43,262 bases of DNA, taken from Polaromonas sp. GTDB lineage: Bacteria; Pseudomonadota; Gammaproteobacteria; Burkholderiales; Burkholderiaceae_C. The notes under the pieces are model-generated. The model had not been told where the DNA came from, searched no databases, and saw only the letters and a program-made list of their open reading frames with translations. Position 1 is the stretch's first letter, and each line of letters opens with the position of its first letter. The DNA lies in contig JAAFJF010000024.1 of the NCBI GenBank assembly GCA_013298815.1, forward strand, positions 1-43,262. Reading direction: 5' to 3'. The translations under genes and the position numbers were made by a program. Shown here piece after piece: positions 34,782-41,923 of the stretch.

Positions 34782-34810
34782 ATTTTAGCGTTTTTTGGCA
34801 TATTTGCCTA
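34782..34810 (-). promoter_or_regulatory. metK promoter candidate
   Basis: TAAAAT at 34787-34782 is a good -10 hexamer; TAGGCA at 34810-34805 is a weak -35 with 17-base spacing. The predicted start, near 34775, coincides with the first bases of the riboswitch P1. Confidence 0.5.
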
Positions 34811-34823
34811 GATAATTACAGGC

Positions 34824-35771
34824 ATGATTTTTGTTTTTAAATGTTTCTCTTACCTGCCTTTGTGGCTGGCGCATGGCGTCGGTGCAGCGCTGGGTTGGCT
34901 GGTTTTTATGCTGTCGCCGACCTACAGAGGCCGCTTTTTGAGCAACAGCAAGCAGGCAGGTTACACATTTTCAGCGGTAAAAGGAGCCATCGCCAGCAGC
35001 GGTCGCATGGTGGCAGAGCTTCCCAAACTGTGGATGAGCTCGGCTGGTAAAGCACAGGGTAAAGCTGAAGCCTCCTTCACATGGCGTGGCAAAGAACACA
35101 TTGAAGCCGCTTATGCCACTGGCAAAGGCGTGATTTTTTTGACCCCGCATTTGGGCAGTTTTGAGATGATAGGGCAGGCTTGGGGGCAAGATTTTGGTCC
35201 TAATAGCAAGCACAACCGTGGCAATTTCACCGTGCTGTTTCGTCCAGCCCGTAAAGCTTGGATGGCGCAATTGGTCGCTAACTCCCGCAATCGGCCTGGC
35301 CTAGCCACTGTGCCTACCAATTTGTCCGGTGTGCGGCAAATGATCAAGGCGCTGCGCAAAGGTGAAGCCGTAGGGCTGCTGCCCGACCAAGTGCCGCCTG
35401 ATGGTATGGGGCTGTGGACGCCGTTTTTTGGTAAAAGCGCCTACACCATGACGCTGGCTGCGCGGCTTTCAGCCCAAACGGGTGCGACCGTGTTGGTGGG
35501 TTTTGGCGAGCGGCTAAGTTTTGGGCGGGGTTATGTTTTGCACATTCACCCTTTAAAACAAGCACTTAGCGCGGATTTGGATATCGCAGTGTTGCAAATG
35601 AATGTTGAAATGGAGGCCTTGATACGCCGTTGCCCCACACAGTTTTTGTGGGGTTATGGGCGCTACAAACAACCCAGAAAAGAAGCCGAAACGAAAGAGA
35701 AGGCAAAAGAGGTCCTGAAAGAGCTAGCGCAAGAGGTAGCAAAAAAGGTAGCAAAAGAGGTGGCTGAATGA
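34824..35771 (+). CDS. Lipid A biosynthesis acyltransferase-like protein (first of two)
   Basis: LpxL/HtrB-family inner-membrane acyltransferase of 315 residues. An N-terminal hydrophobic anchor (LPLWLAHGVGAALGWLVFML) precedes the HX4E catalytic motif (His109, Glu114 in TPHLGSFEM); VGLLPDQVPP and PTQFLWGYGRYK are family segments. It probably transfers a secondary acyl chain onto lipid A. The C-terminal 30 residues are an odd Lys/Glu/Ala-rich tail. Its stop overlaps the next acyltransferase gene by four bases. Confidence 0.9.
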   Translation: MIFVFKCFSYLPLWLAHGVGAALGWLVFMLSPTYRGRFLSNSKQAGYTFSAVKGAIASSGRMVAELPKLWMSSAGKAQGKAEASFTWRGKEHIEAAYATGKGVIFLTPHLGSFEMIGQAWGQDFGPNSKHNRGNFTVLFRPARKAWMAQLVANSRNRPGLATVPTNLSGVRQMIKALRKGEAVGLLPDQVPPDGMGLWTPFFGKSAYTMTLAARLSAQTGATVLVGFGERLSFGRGYVLHIHPLKQALSADLDIAVLQMNVEMEALIRRCPTQFLWGYGRYKQPRKEAETKEKAKEVLKELAQEVAKKVAKEVAE

Positions 35772-36658
35772 GCGAATTTGGCTCGAAACTGGGCGCTTAT
35801 CTTGCGATTGGCTTCATGCGTTTGCTGGCCATTTTGCCGCTCAGCTGGGTGCGGGCGCTGGGTTGGCTGCTGGGTTCGTTTCTGTTTTACGTGATTCGCT
35901 CGCGTAGGCGCGTCGCTGAAATCAATTTGACGCTATGTTTTCCAGAGCACTCTAGGCAGCAAATACGCTGGCTAGCACGTCAAAACTTCATCTATTTCAT
36001 GAAAGCTTTGTTGGACCGGGGCTGGCTGTGGCATGGCAGCGCAGCGGTGACGTTGCGACGCTTGAAAATCACGGGTGCGGTTGAGCAGCTTCAAAACGAC
36101 GAGCCTGTGGTGCTGTTTGTGCCGCATTTTGTCGGGCTGGATGCTGGTAATACCGCGTTTACTCAGCAAATACCGCGCAAACTCATCACCATTTATACCA
36201 ACCAGTCCAACAAAACGGTGGATGCTTGGATACTCAAGCGCCGCGCCCGCTTTGGCAATATTCGGTTATTCGGCCGTGTTGCTGGCGTTAAAGACATTAT
36301 TACGGCGCTGCGTTCGGGCGAAATGCTGGGTATCTTGCCCGATATGGGTTTTGGCCCTGAGGAGTCTATTGTTGTTCCTTTTTACGGCATTCCTACCTAT
36401 ACTGTGCCCTCGCTGCATCGATTTTCGCGGCTGGGCAAAGCGAAGCTGGTGCCTGTGCTTAACCGCATGACCGATGATGGATACGAGGTACAAGTATTAC
36501 CCGCATGGCCAAATTTTCCATCCAACAGCGCTGAAGCAGACACAGCGCTGATGAACAAAGAGCTAGAAAACTATATCAAAACCATGCCTGCCCAATATTT
36601 TTGGGTACACAAAAGATTCAAAGACAGGCCGCCGGGTGAAAAGTCAGTTTATTCATAA
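35768..36658 (+). CDS. Lipid A biosynthesis acyltransferase-like protein (second of two)
   Basis: Paralogue of the preceding gene, 296 residues. N-terminal membrane segment (LAIGFMRLLAILPLSWV), catalytic HX4D at His120/Asp125 (VPHFVGLD), GILPDMGFGPEES and PAQYFWVHKRFK. The two genes are coupled by ATGA. Having two such enzymes fits the addition of two secondary acyl chains, but which one acts first cannot be told from sequence. Confidence 0.9.
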   Translation: MSEFGSKLGAYLAIGFMRLLAILPLSWVRALGWLLGSFLFYVIRSRRRVAEINLTLCFPEHSRQQIRWLARQNFIYFMKALLDRGWLWHGSAAVTLRRLKITGAVEQLQNDEPVVLFVPHFVGLDAGNTAFTQQIPRKLITIYTNQSNKTVDAWILKRRARFGNIRLFGRVAGVKDIITALRSGEMLGILPDMGFGPEESIVVPFYGIPTYTVPSLHRFSRLGKAKLVPVLNRMTDDGYEVQVLPAWPNFPSNSAEADTALMNKELENYIKTMPAQYFWVHKRFKDRPPGEKSVYS

Positions 36659-36677
36659 AAAACTTAGGAAAACAATC

Positions 36678-37157
36678 ATGTTTGTTATTTATTTGATTAT
36701 TTTGTTGATCGTCGTCGTGTTACTTGCCGCGCAATTTGGTTTGTTGGCAGGCAAGCAGCCCAATCATATTGGTGTGGTGAATGAGCGCCTTAAACCGCCC
36801 TCAAAAACTCGGAACAGTGTGAGCAGCCAAGCTGATTTGCATGCAGACCACCTGCAAATGCAGTACGCCAAGATAGAGCCGCTACCGTTTAAAAACAACA
36901 ATGCTGCAAATTCGATGCAGGTACTGGTGTCCATCTTAAAAACCACGCCTGGCGTGACGATTGTGGACGCCAAACCCGATTACATCTACGCTCATGCCAA
37001 GACCAAGGTGCTGAAATTTGTTGACGACGTGGAATTTTGGGTCAATCCTGCAAAAGGCGTGATTGATGTGCGCAGCGCCAGCCGCTTAGGACGCGAAGAC
37101 TTTGGCGTGAACCGAGCCCGTGTGGAAGCTATTCGTGCTGCTTACATGGCAAATTAA
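36678..37157 (+). CDS. DUF1499 domain-containing protein
   Basis: A 159-residue protein with a single N-terminal membrane segment or uncleaved signal (FVIYLIILLIVVVLLAAQFGLLAG) and a DUF1499 domain (HIGVVNERLKPPSKTRNSVSSQA, VEFWVNPAKGVIDVRSASRLGREDFGVNR). Function unknown. Start 36678 is preceded by AGGAA; a longer frame would start within the acyltransferase gene. It lies 19 bases after the acyltransferase pair, so it may act in the same envelope process. Confidence 0.87.
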   Translation: MFVIYLIILLIVVVLLAAQFGLLAGKQPNHIGVVNERLKPPSKTRNSVSSQADLHADHLQMQYAKIEPLPFKNNNAANSMQVLVSILKTTPGVTIVDAKPDYIYAHAKTKVLKFVDDVEFWVNPAKGVIDVRSASRLGREDFGVNRARVEAIRAAYMAN

Positions 37158-37210
37158 TGTCAACACAGCTCAAATATCAATTGAAACAGTCAAAAAAGGC
37201 TAAAAATAGG

Positions 37211-37268
37211 TAAAAAATAGCTATATCCGGCGTATTTGCTGCCTAAGCAGCTATAAAATAAATAGCAC
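37211..37268 (+). repeat. Dispersed intergenic repeat, copy E
   Basis: Pattern AGCTATATCCGGCGTATTT, perfect hairpin core GCTGCCTAAGCAGC, AGCTATAAAATAAATAGC. Found between the convergent DUF1499 and alpha/beta hydrolase genes. Confidence 0.8.
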
Positions 37269-37280
37269 AAATAATAAATG

Positions 37281-38210
37281 TCAATGACTCGATGGTTTTA
37301 GAAAGTCTTGCAGATAAGCCGCTACGAGCTGTGGTTGTTCATGAATCACCCAATGTGTGGCGTTCTCGACTTTTCTAAGCGTCAAGTTCGGGATGTAATC
37401 GTCCAAGCCCTCGATCAACTCAGGCAGCAGGGCGATATCGTTCATGGCCCAAATCACCAAAGTAGGCAAATCAACAGTCAATAAGCTGTGTGGAATATCC
37501 GTGCCAGCTGCCCCTTTGTCGGTTTCAGTGGGTGGGCGCAGGGGCGATGCGCGGTAGTAATTGCAGCCACCCGTCAAACCCGCTCCCCAAACGTCGCGGT
37601 ATTGCTGTTTCAGGGCAGGCGTTAGCCACGCAAATTCGCCTGTCTCGGCACCCGCATTGGTAAAAAACCCAAATAACAGCTTAAAGTCGTCTTTGGCGAG
37701 GGCTTTCTCAAACCCGGGCCGCACCAAGAAATTCATGTAATCGCTGGCGGCTTGTTGTTTGGGATTACTTTTGAGCTCGCGAATGAAGGTGCCCGTGTGC
37801 GGCGAGTTGATGATGGTGAGCTTTTTGGTCAAATGCGGCATCTGGTTGGCAAAGCCCCAGGCCACAGCGCCTCCCCAATCGTGCGCGACCAAACATTCGA
37901 GTTGCCCGCCCGAATCTGCTGTTTCTATGGCGACCAAGGCTGCAATATCTTGCATCAAAAATTTGACGCGGTAAGCACTCGCTTCTGTGGGAGAGCTTGA
38001 TTTTTCAAAGCCGCGCAGGTTAGGCGCTATACAGCGGTAGCCGCCATTTTCGGGCTGGGCAAAGTGTTTAAGTAGCGTATCCCACACAAAAGCTGCTTCA
38101 GGAAAGCCATGTAGAAACATCAAAACGGGACGACCGCGTGTCCCTGCTGCACGGCAACTCAGGGTGATATCGTGGGGCAGGGTTTGCTGGAAGGTCTCAA
38201 TTTCTATCAT
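37281..38210 (-). CDS. Alpha/beta hydrolase, epoxide-hydrolase-like
   Basis: A 309-residue alpha/beta hydrolase. HGFPEAAFVW (residues 34-43) is the oxyanion-hole loop, HDWGG (110-114) carries an Asp nucleophile, as in epoxide hydrolases and haloalkane dehalogenases rather than a Ser esterase, WAMNDIALLPEL supplies the acid and ATHWVIHEQP the His. Epoxide hydrolase is the most likely class; dehalogenase is the alternative. No signal peptide. Stands alone between convergent and co-directional neighbours. Confidence 0.87.
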   Translation of the reverse strand: MIEIETFQQTLPHDITLSCRAAGTRGRPVLMFLHGFPEAAFVWDTLLKHFAQPENGGYRCIAPNLRGFEKSSSPTEASAYRVKFLMQDIAALVAIETADSGGQLECLVAHDWGGAVAWGFANQMPHLTKKLTIINSPHTGTFIRELKSNPKQQAASDYMNFLVRPGFEKALAKDDFKLLFGFFTNAGAETGEFAWLTPALKQQYRDVWGAGLTGGCNYYRASPLRPPTETDKGAAGTDIPHSLLTVDLPTLVIWAMNDIALLPELIEGLDDYIPNLTLRKVENATHWVIHEQPQLVAAYLQDFLKPSSH

Positions 38211-38280
38211 GGCAAAGACGCTGTTTCTGTTGATGTGTAGCTATCTATTTTGCTACTGAAACGCGCTTTTGACGATAGGG

Positions 38281-39027
38281 TTATCCGGTAGTTTTGGGTA
38301 ATATTCCCATTGTTGTTCCCGCCGTTTGGTCTGGATGCGCCCATTGCCAAAGTAAATGCGCGACGTCGTCCACGCCTTTTTTCTTCAACGCGGAAAACAA
38401 GCGCACTTCACCGCCGCCAGCTTGTAATTTCATGATCGATAGCGCTTTTGCAGCCTCGGTTTTGTTAAGCTTGTCAGACTTGGTCAACACCACCAAAAAT
38501 TTGAGTCCCTCTTCAATGCGGGGGCGAATCACCTCCAGCAAAATCTCGTCCAGCTCGGTGATGCCGTGGCGCGGGTCGCACATCAGCACGATAGCCGTGA
38601 GGTTTTCGCGAGTCATCAAATAGTTAGCCATCACGCGCTGCCAGCGTAGCTTGTCGGCTTTAGGCACGGCCGCATAGCCGTAGCCTGGCAAGTCCGCAAG
38701 AATAGCATCTGTCACACCCTGCTTACCAAGCGAGAAGAGGTTGATGCTCTGGGTGCGTCCCGGTTTTTTAGACGCAAAAGCCAGTCTGTGCTGCTGCGTC
38801 AAGGTGTTGATGCAGGTAGATTTACCTGCGTTCGAGCGGCCAACGAAGGCAAATTCGGGCAAATTTAGCGCCGGTAAAAAGTCGAGCGAAGGTGCGGTGG
38901 TCAAAAATTTGGCCGTGTGCATCCAGCCCATGGCGATTTTTTGGGCTGCGGCATGCATAAGCAAATCGTCTGCTGGCATGCTTTTCGTTGTTAAGGTTGG
39001 TGCGGAAACGGTTGGTGAACTAGACAT
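38281..39027 (-). CDS. yihA: Ribosome biogenesis GTPase YihA/EngB
   Basis: TrmE-Era-EngA-EngB-Septin-family GTPase of 248 residues needed for large-subunit assembly. G1 GRSNAGKST (63-71), G2 region PGRTQSINLF, G3 DLPGYG, G4 TKSD and a G5-like SALKKKGVDD are present. Start 39027 is chosen over an in-frame one at 39060 whose extra residues (MLGLFWVLIEG) are unlike the family. The N-terminal 45 residues are a variable extension. It marks the left border of the AT-rich region. Confidence 0.94.
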   Translation of the reverse strand: MSSSPTVSAPTLTTKSMPADDLLMHAAAQKIAMGWMHTAKFLTTAPSLDFLPALNLPEFAFVGRSNAGKSTCINTLTQQHRLAFASKKPGRTQSINLFSLGKQGVTDAILADLPGYGYAAVPKADKLRWQRVMANYLMTRENLTAIVLMCDPRHGITELDEILLEVIRPRIEEGLKFLVVLTKSDKLNKTEAAKALSIMKLQAGGGEVRLFSALKKKGVDDVAHLLWQWAHPDQTAGTTMGILPKTTG

Positions 39028-39425
39028 ACCCTCTATTAGAACCCAGAACAAGCCTAGCAAGGAGATGTTTAAAAAAATGCGTCCACATACATTTTTTAAG
39101 CATGCACATTAATGTTTTATAAATTTATGAATTTATGAATTTAAACTTTAATTGAAATTTAATACTTCTAGAGATAAAAGCTAATTAAATAACTAAATAG
39201 TATGCATATTTAAAATAATGTGCTTAAGACTCTGTAACTCCTGTAATGTTATTTTACAAATAAATCAAAACACCATAAGAAAACTTTCAGAATCGATAGC
39301 TAAGATAAAAAAACATTCAAATAAAGCTTGATCAATTTAAATGATATTGCTACTGATTTGAAAAATATATAAGTTAGATGAGTTAACTACACATCTAATT
39401 TTTAAGCTAACCTATGGGAGATTTT
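39028..39425. other. AT-rich gene-free stretch before the redox operon
   Basis: About 400 bases with no plausible gene. It holds an 8-base tandem repeat ATTTATGA at 39123-39138, a 7-bp dyad TTAGATG (39374-39380)/CATCTAA (39392-39398), and a weak promoter-like pair TTGCTA (39347-39352)/TATAAG (39368-39373, 15-base spacing) just before the dyad. Composition is sharply more AT-rich than the sequence to the left. Confidence 0.5.
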
Positions 39426-40016
39426 ATGAAAAATTCAAATTGCTCAACACTTTTTAAAACCAAAGGTATTAAAAAAATCAGTTCATTATTACTAGCTTTG
39501 ACTACGGGCACTTTATTAATAGCATGCAGTGAAGGTCCTACTGACCCAAAAGTTGATACCACCGCTTCAGCATCTACGCCTGCACCTGGCGCACCTACGC
39601 CTACACCTGCACCGGGTGCACCTACACCTGCACCGGGCACGCCTACGCCTACACCGGGCACGCCTACGCCTACACCAGGTTCCCCTGCGCCTACACCTAC
39701 ACCTGGTACGCCAACGCCTACACCAAGCTCACCTAGTCCATCGCCCAGCACGCCAACTCCAACGCCCAGCACCCCAACGCCTACGCCTACGCCTACGCCT
39801 ACGCCTACGCCGTCGGCTGGTTCTATTGGCAAAACTCTTTGGGCAAACAACTGTGTATCGTGCCACGGCAGTAATACTGGCAAAGGTGGAAACGCATCAA
39901 AGACCTTGGCGGCTATTGCTGCTAACACAGGTGGCATGGGTTTCTTGGCTGGGACCATAAGTGCAAATGAGGCGAATCAAATAGCAACATATGCAGCCAA
40001 CCCAGGTGCTTATTAA
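39426..40016 (+). CDS. Lipoprotein monoheme cytochrome c with Pro/Thr-rich linker
   Basis: A 196-residue lipoprotein. The lipobox is LIAC with Cys34. Residues about 51-130 are a Pro/Thr/Gly/Ser linker made of repeated TPTPG-like units. The C-terminal domain has one heme site CVSCH (143-147) and a likely distal ligand Met171 (GGMGFL), followed by the usual terminal helix (SANEANQIATYAA). Start 39426 is chosen for GGGAG six bases upstream; an in-frame ATG at 39414 overlaps that site. The linker would let the heme domain reach through the periplasm or off the outer membrane. First gene of the redox operon; tlpA-like gene follows after 24 bases. Confidence 0.88.
   Translation: MKNSNCSTLFKTKGIKKISSLLLALTTGTLLIACSEGPTDPKVDTTASASTPAPGAPTPTPAPGAPTPAPGTPTPTPGTPTPTPGSPAPTPTPGTPTPTPSSPSPSPSTPTPTPSTPTPTPTPTPTPTPSAGSIGKTLWANNCVSCHGSNTGKGGNASKTLAAIAANTGGMGFLAGTISANEANQIATYAANPGAY
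39780..39809 (+). repeat. Hexanucleotide repeat (CCTACG)x5
   Basis: Five exact in-frame copies encoding Pro-Thr pairs at the end of the cytochrome linker, inside a larger imperfect array of about 39600-39820 with units such as GGCACGCCTACGCCTACACC. Six-base units keep frame when copy number changes. Confidence 0.9.
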
Positions 40017-40040
40017 ATAATATAAAAAATTTTATAAAAA

Positions 40041-40532
40041 ATGAAAAAAATATTATCCATTCTATTCTTCTGTTTAATATCTTTGTTGGCTATGCCATCG
40101 AACGCTATTACCAATGGAGAGCTCGCCCCAAGCTTTGATTTGCCTGGCGAGGGTACTGCAATTAAACTTTCAAACTATAAAGGTAAGTTAATTTACTTAG
40201 ACTTTTGGGCTTCTTGGTGTGGACCCTGCAAACAATCGTTTCCATGGTTAAACGAAATGCAGTCAAAGTATTCTGCTAAAGGCTTTTCAGTAGTGGCTAT
40301 CAATGTCGATGCAAACACAGAGGATGCCAAAACGTTTCTAGCAAATTTGCCAGCAAAATTTGTTGTAGCTTATGACTCTAAAGGCTTGACGCCAAAGGCA
40401 TACGCCATCAAGGGGATGCCAAGCAGCGTATTGATAGACGGAAATGGAAAAGTTATTTATCAGCATACTGGCTTTAGAGATACTGATAAAGCGCAACTTG
40501 AGCAAGTTATACAGCAAGCACTTACAAAATGA
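40041..40532 (+). CDS. TlpA-like periplasmic thiol-disulfide oxidoreductase
   Basis: Thioredoxin-fold protein of 163 residues with a Sec signal peptide (ILSILFFCLISLLAMPSNA). The active site is WCGPC (Cys60, Cys63), and GMPSS gives the cis-proline. TlpA/ResA proteins reduce disulfides in the periplasm, for example on apocytochromes or metal-binding proteins. The stop overlaps the next start by four bases (ATGA), so it is coupled to the DUF4266 lipoprotein, a plausible substrate. Confidence 0.9.
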   Translation: MKKILSILFFCLISLLAMPSNAITNGELAPSFDLPGEGTAIKLSNYKGKLIYLDFWASWCGPCKQSFPWLNEMQSKYSAKGFSVVAINVDANTEDAKTFLANLPAKFVVAYDSKGLTPKAYAIKGMPSSVLIDGNGKVIYQHTGFRDTDKAQLEQVIQQALTK

Positions 40533-40759
40533 AATATTCAATTAAAAAATTAATATTTGCTTCAACCTTGATTGCTTGCATCGCAGGTTGCAGTCATTTA
40601 AAAACAGTAGAAGTGTGGGAAAAAGCAGATTTAGCGCGTGCAGAAATGACGTTTGAAGCTGATGTCTTAGATGCTAAATTCACGGATCACACCTATTTCA
40701 GCAGAGAAGCAGCTTCTGGTGGTTCTGGTGTTGGCGGAGGTGGCTGTGGCTGTAATTAA
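40529..40759 (+). CDS. DUF4266 small lipoprotein with CGCN tail
   Basis: A 76-residue lipoprotein: signal peptide with lipobox IAGC (Cys21), a short middle part, then the family C-terminus HTYFSREAASGGSGVGGGGCGCN. Cys73 and Cys75 form a CxC two residues from the end, after a Gly-rich flexible run. The family has no assigned function to my knowledge. It is encoded between a TlpA protein and a DUF3570 outer-membrane protein, as I recall for other bacteria. A redox-active or metal-binding tail is inference. Confidence 0.85.
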   Translation: MKYSIKKLIFASTLIACIAGCSHLKTVEVWEKADLARAEMTFEADVLDAKFTDHTYFSREAASGGSGVGGGGCGCN

Positions 40760-40787
40760 ACAATTTAAATCTAAGGATTCGTTTTCA

Positions 40788-41894
40788 ATGAACCAGGCTA
40801 AAGGCGGTGCAGCTTTATTATTGGCGGCCTGTGCTTTGCCAGGCTTAGTGCCAGTAGCACAAGCTGAAGTGATTCCTGACTATGGCACGATAAGCACAAA
40901 GCTTCTCTCTTATCATCAAAAACAAGCTGATAAGGAAGTAAGCACCACGGGATCTGTCGTGTCGCCCTCAATGTATATTGCATTGCCAGTTGCCGGAAAG
41001 TGGTTAATTGAAGGCTCGATAACCAACGATAAAGTTTCAGGCGCTTCACCCAGATACCATACATCTGGTGCTTCGCAAATGTCTGACCAAAGAACCGCGG
41101 GTGATATTAGGATAAAAAGGTACTTTGATCACGCAACAGTTAGTATTGGGGCCGCATATTCAAACGAGCATGATTATCAATCAAATGCTTTTTCAATATC
41201 AGGTACTAAATCCTCAGAGGATAATAATACAACCTTGTCAGCCGGCATAGGTTTTAACAATGACAAAATTAATCCAACTAATAAAATAGTTGTTAATGAA
41301 AAAAAGAATGGCGTTGAACTTCAATTTGGTGTTACCCAAGTAATTACACCTACAGATATTATTCAGTTGAGCGGAACTTATTCTGACGCTAGTGGTTATT
41401 TTTCAGATCCATATAAACCCTTGGACAATAGGCCTAGAAGCAAACAGACAGGCGTACTTTTATCAAGGTGGAATCATTACATCAAGGATGTTGGGGTAAC
41501 CACAAAATTATCTTACAGATTTTATAATGATACGTTTGGAATTAAAGCGCATACATTGGGTTTAGAACTTGTAAAGCCACTTGGTAATGGTTGGGTTTTA
41601 ACTCCGAACTTAAGATACTACAGTCAGTCTAAAGCTAGCTTTTATTACGATCCTCCTTTTCCGAATGGGTCTGACTTAACTAAATATTATTCCGCTGACC
41701 AGCGTCTTTCAAGCATGGGGGCAATTACTTTAGGTTTGAAAGTTAGCAAAGAGATTACACCAGATTCCAGCGTAGATATTAAATTAGAGTCATATAGGCA
41801 AAGCACAGGTTTGTATCTAGGCTCGTCGGGAAGTAAAGGCTTATCAAATTTAAATGCAACTATGGTTCAAATTGGTTATTTACATAAATTTTAA
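40788..41894 (+). CDS. DUF3570 outer-membrane beta-barrel protein
   Basis: A 368-residue protein with signal peptide (GGAALLLAACALPGLVPVAQA) and alternating beta strands ending in a terminal Phe (QIGYLHKF), typical of outer-membrane barrels. Family segments include WLIEGSITNDKVSGASPRYH, SIGAAYSNEHDYQSNAFS, DNNTTLSAGIGF, QLSGTYSDASGYFSDPYKPLDNRPR and YSADQRLSSMGAITLGLKV. Residues 81-87 (DKVSGAS) match the ApbE flavinylation pattern D-x-x-S/T-G-A-S/T. Start 40788 has AAGGA upstream and gives a clean signal peptide. Lies 28 bases after the DUF4266 gene. Confidence 0.87.
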   Translation: MNQAKGGAALLLAACALPGLVPVAQAEVIPDYGTISTKLLSYHQKQADKEVSTTGSVVSPSMYIALPVAGKWLIEGSITNDKVSGASPRYHTSGASQMSDQRTAGDIRIKRYFDHATVSIGAAYSNEHDYQSNAFSISGTKSSEDNNTTLSAGIGFNNDKINPTNKIVVNEKKNGVELQFGVTQVITPTDIIQLSGTYSDASGYFSDPYKPLDNRPRSKQTGVLLSRWNHYIKDVGVTTKLSYRFYNDTFGIKAHTLGLELVKPLGNGWVLTPNLRYYSQSKASFYYDPPFPNGSDLTKYYSADQRLSSMGAITLGLKVSKEITPDSSVDIKLESYRQSTGLYLGSSGSKGLSNLNATMVQIGYLHKF

Positions 41895-41923
41895 TTAATT
41901 TTTATTAAACCAATAGTATACGC

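Noticed and set aside
38228-38262. Possible seventh copy of the dispersed repeat upstream of the alpha/beta hydrolase
   Set aside because: Only TAGCTATCTATTTTGCTA-like bases match; the GCTGCCTAAGCAGC core is absent.
39580-39820. Direct repeats considered as a CRISPR array
   Set aside because: Units are short, contiguous, in-frame and coding; there are no unique spacers.
39407-39958. Minus-strand open frame with long Val-Gly repeats opposite the cytochrome gene
   Set aside because: It is only the antisense of the Pro/Thr repeat array; the plus strand has the ribosome binding site, lipobox and heme motif.
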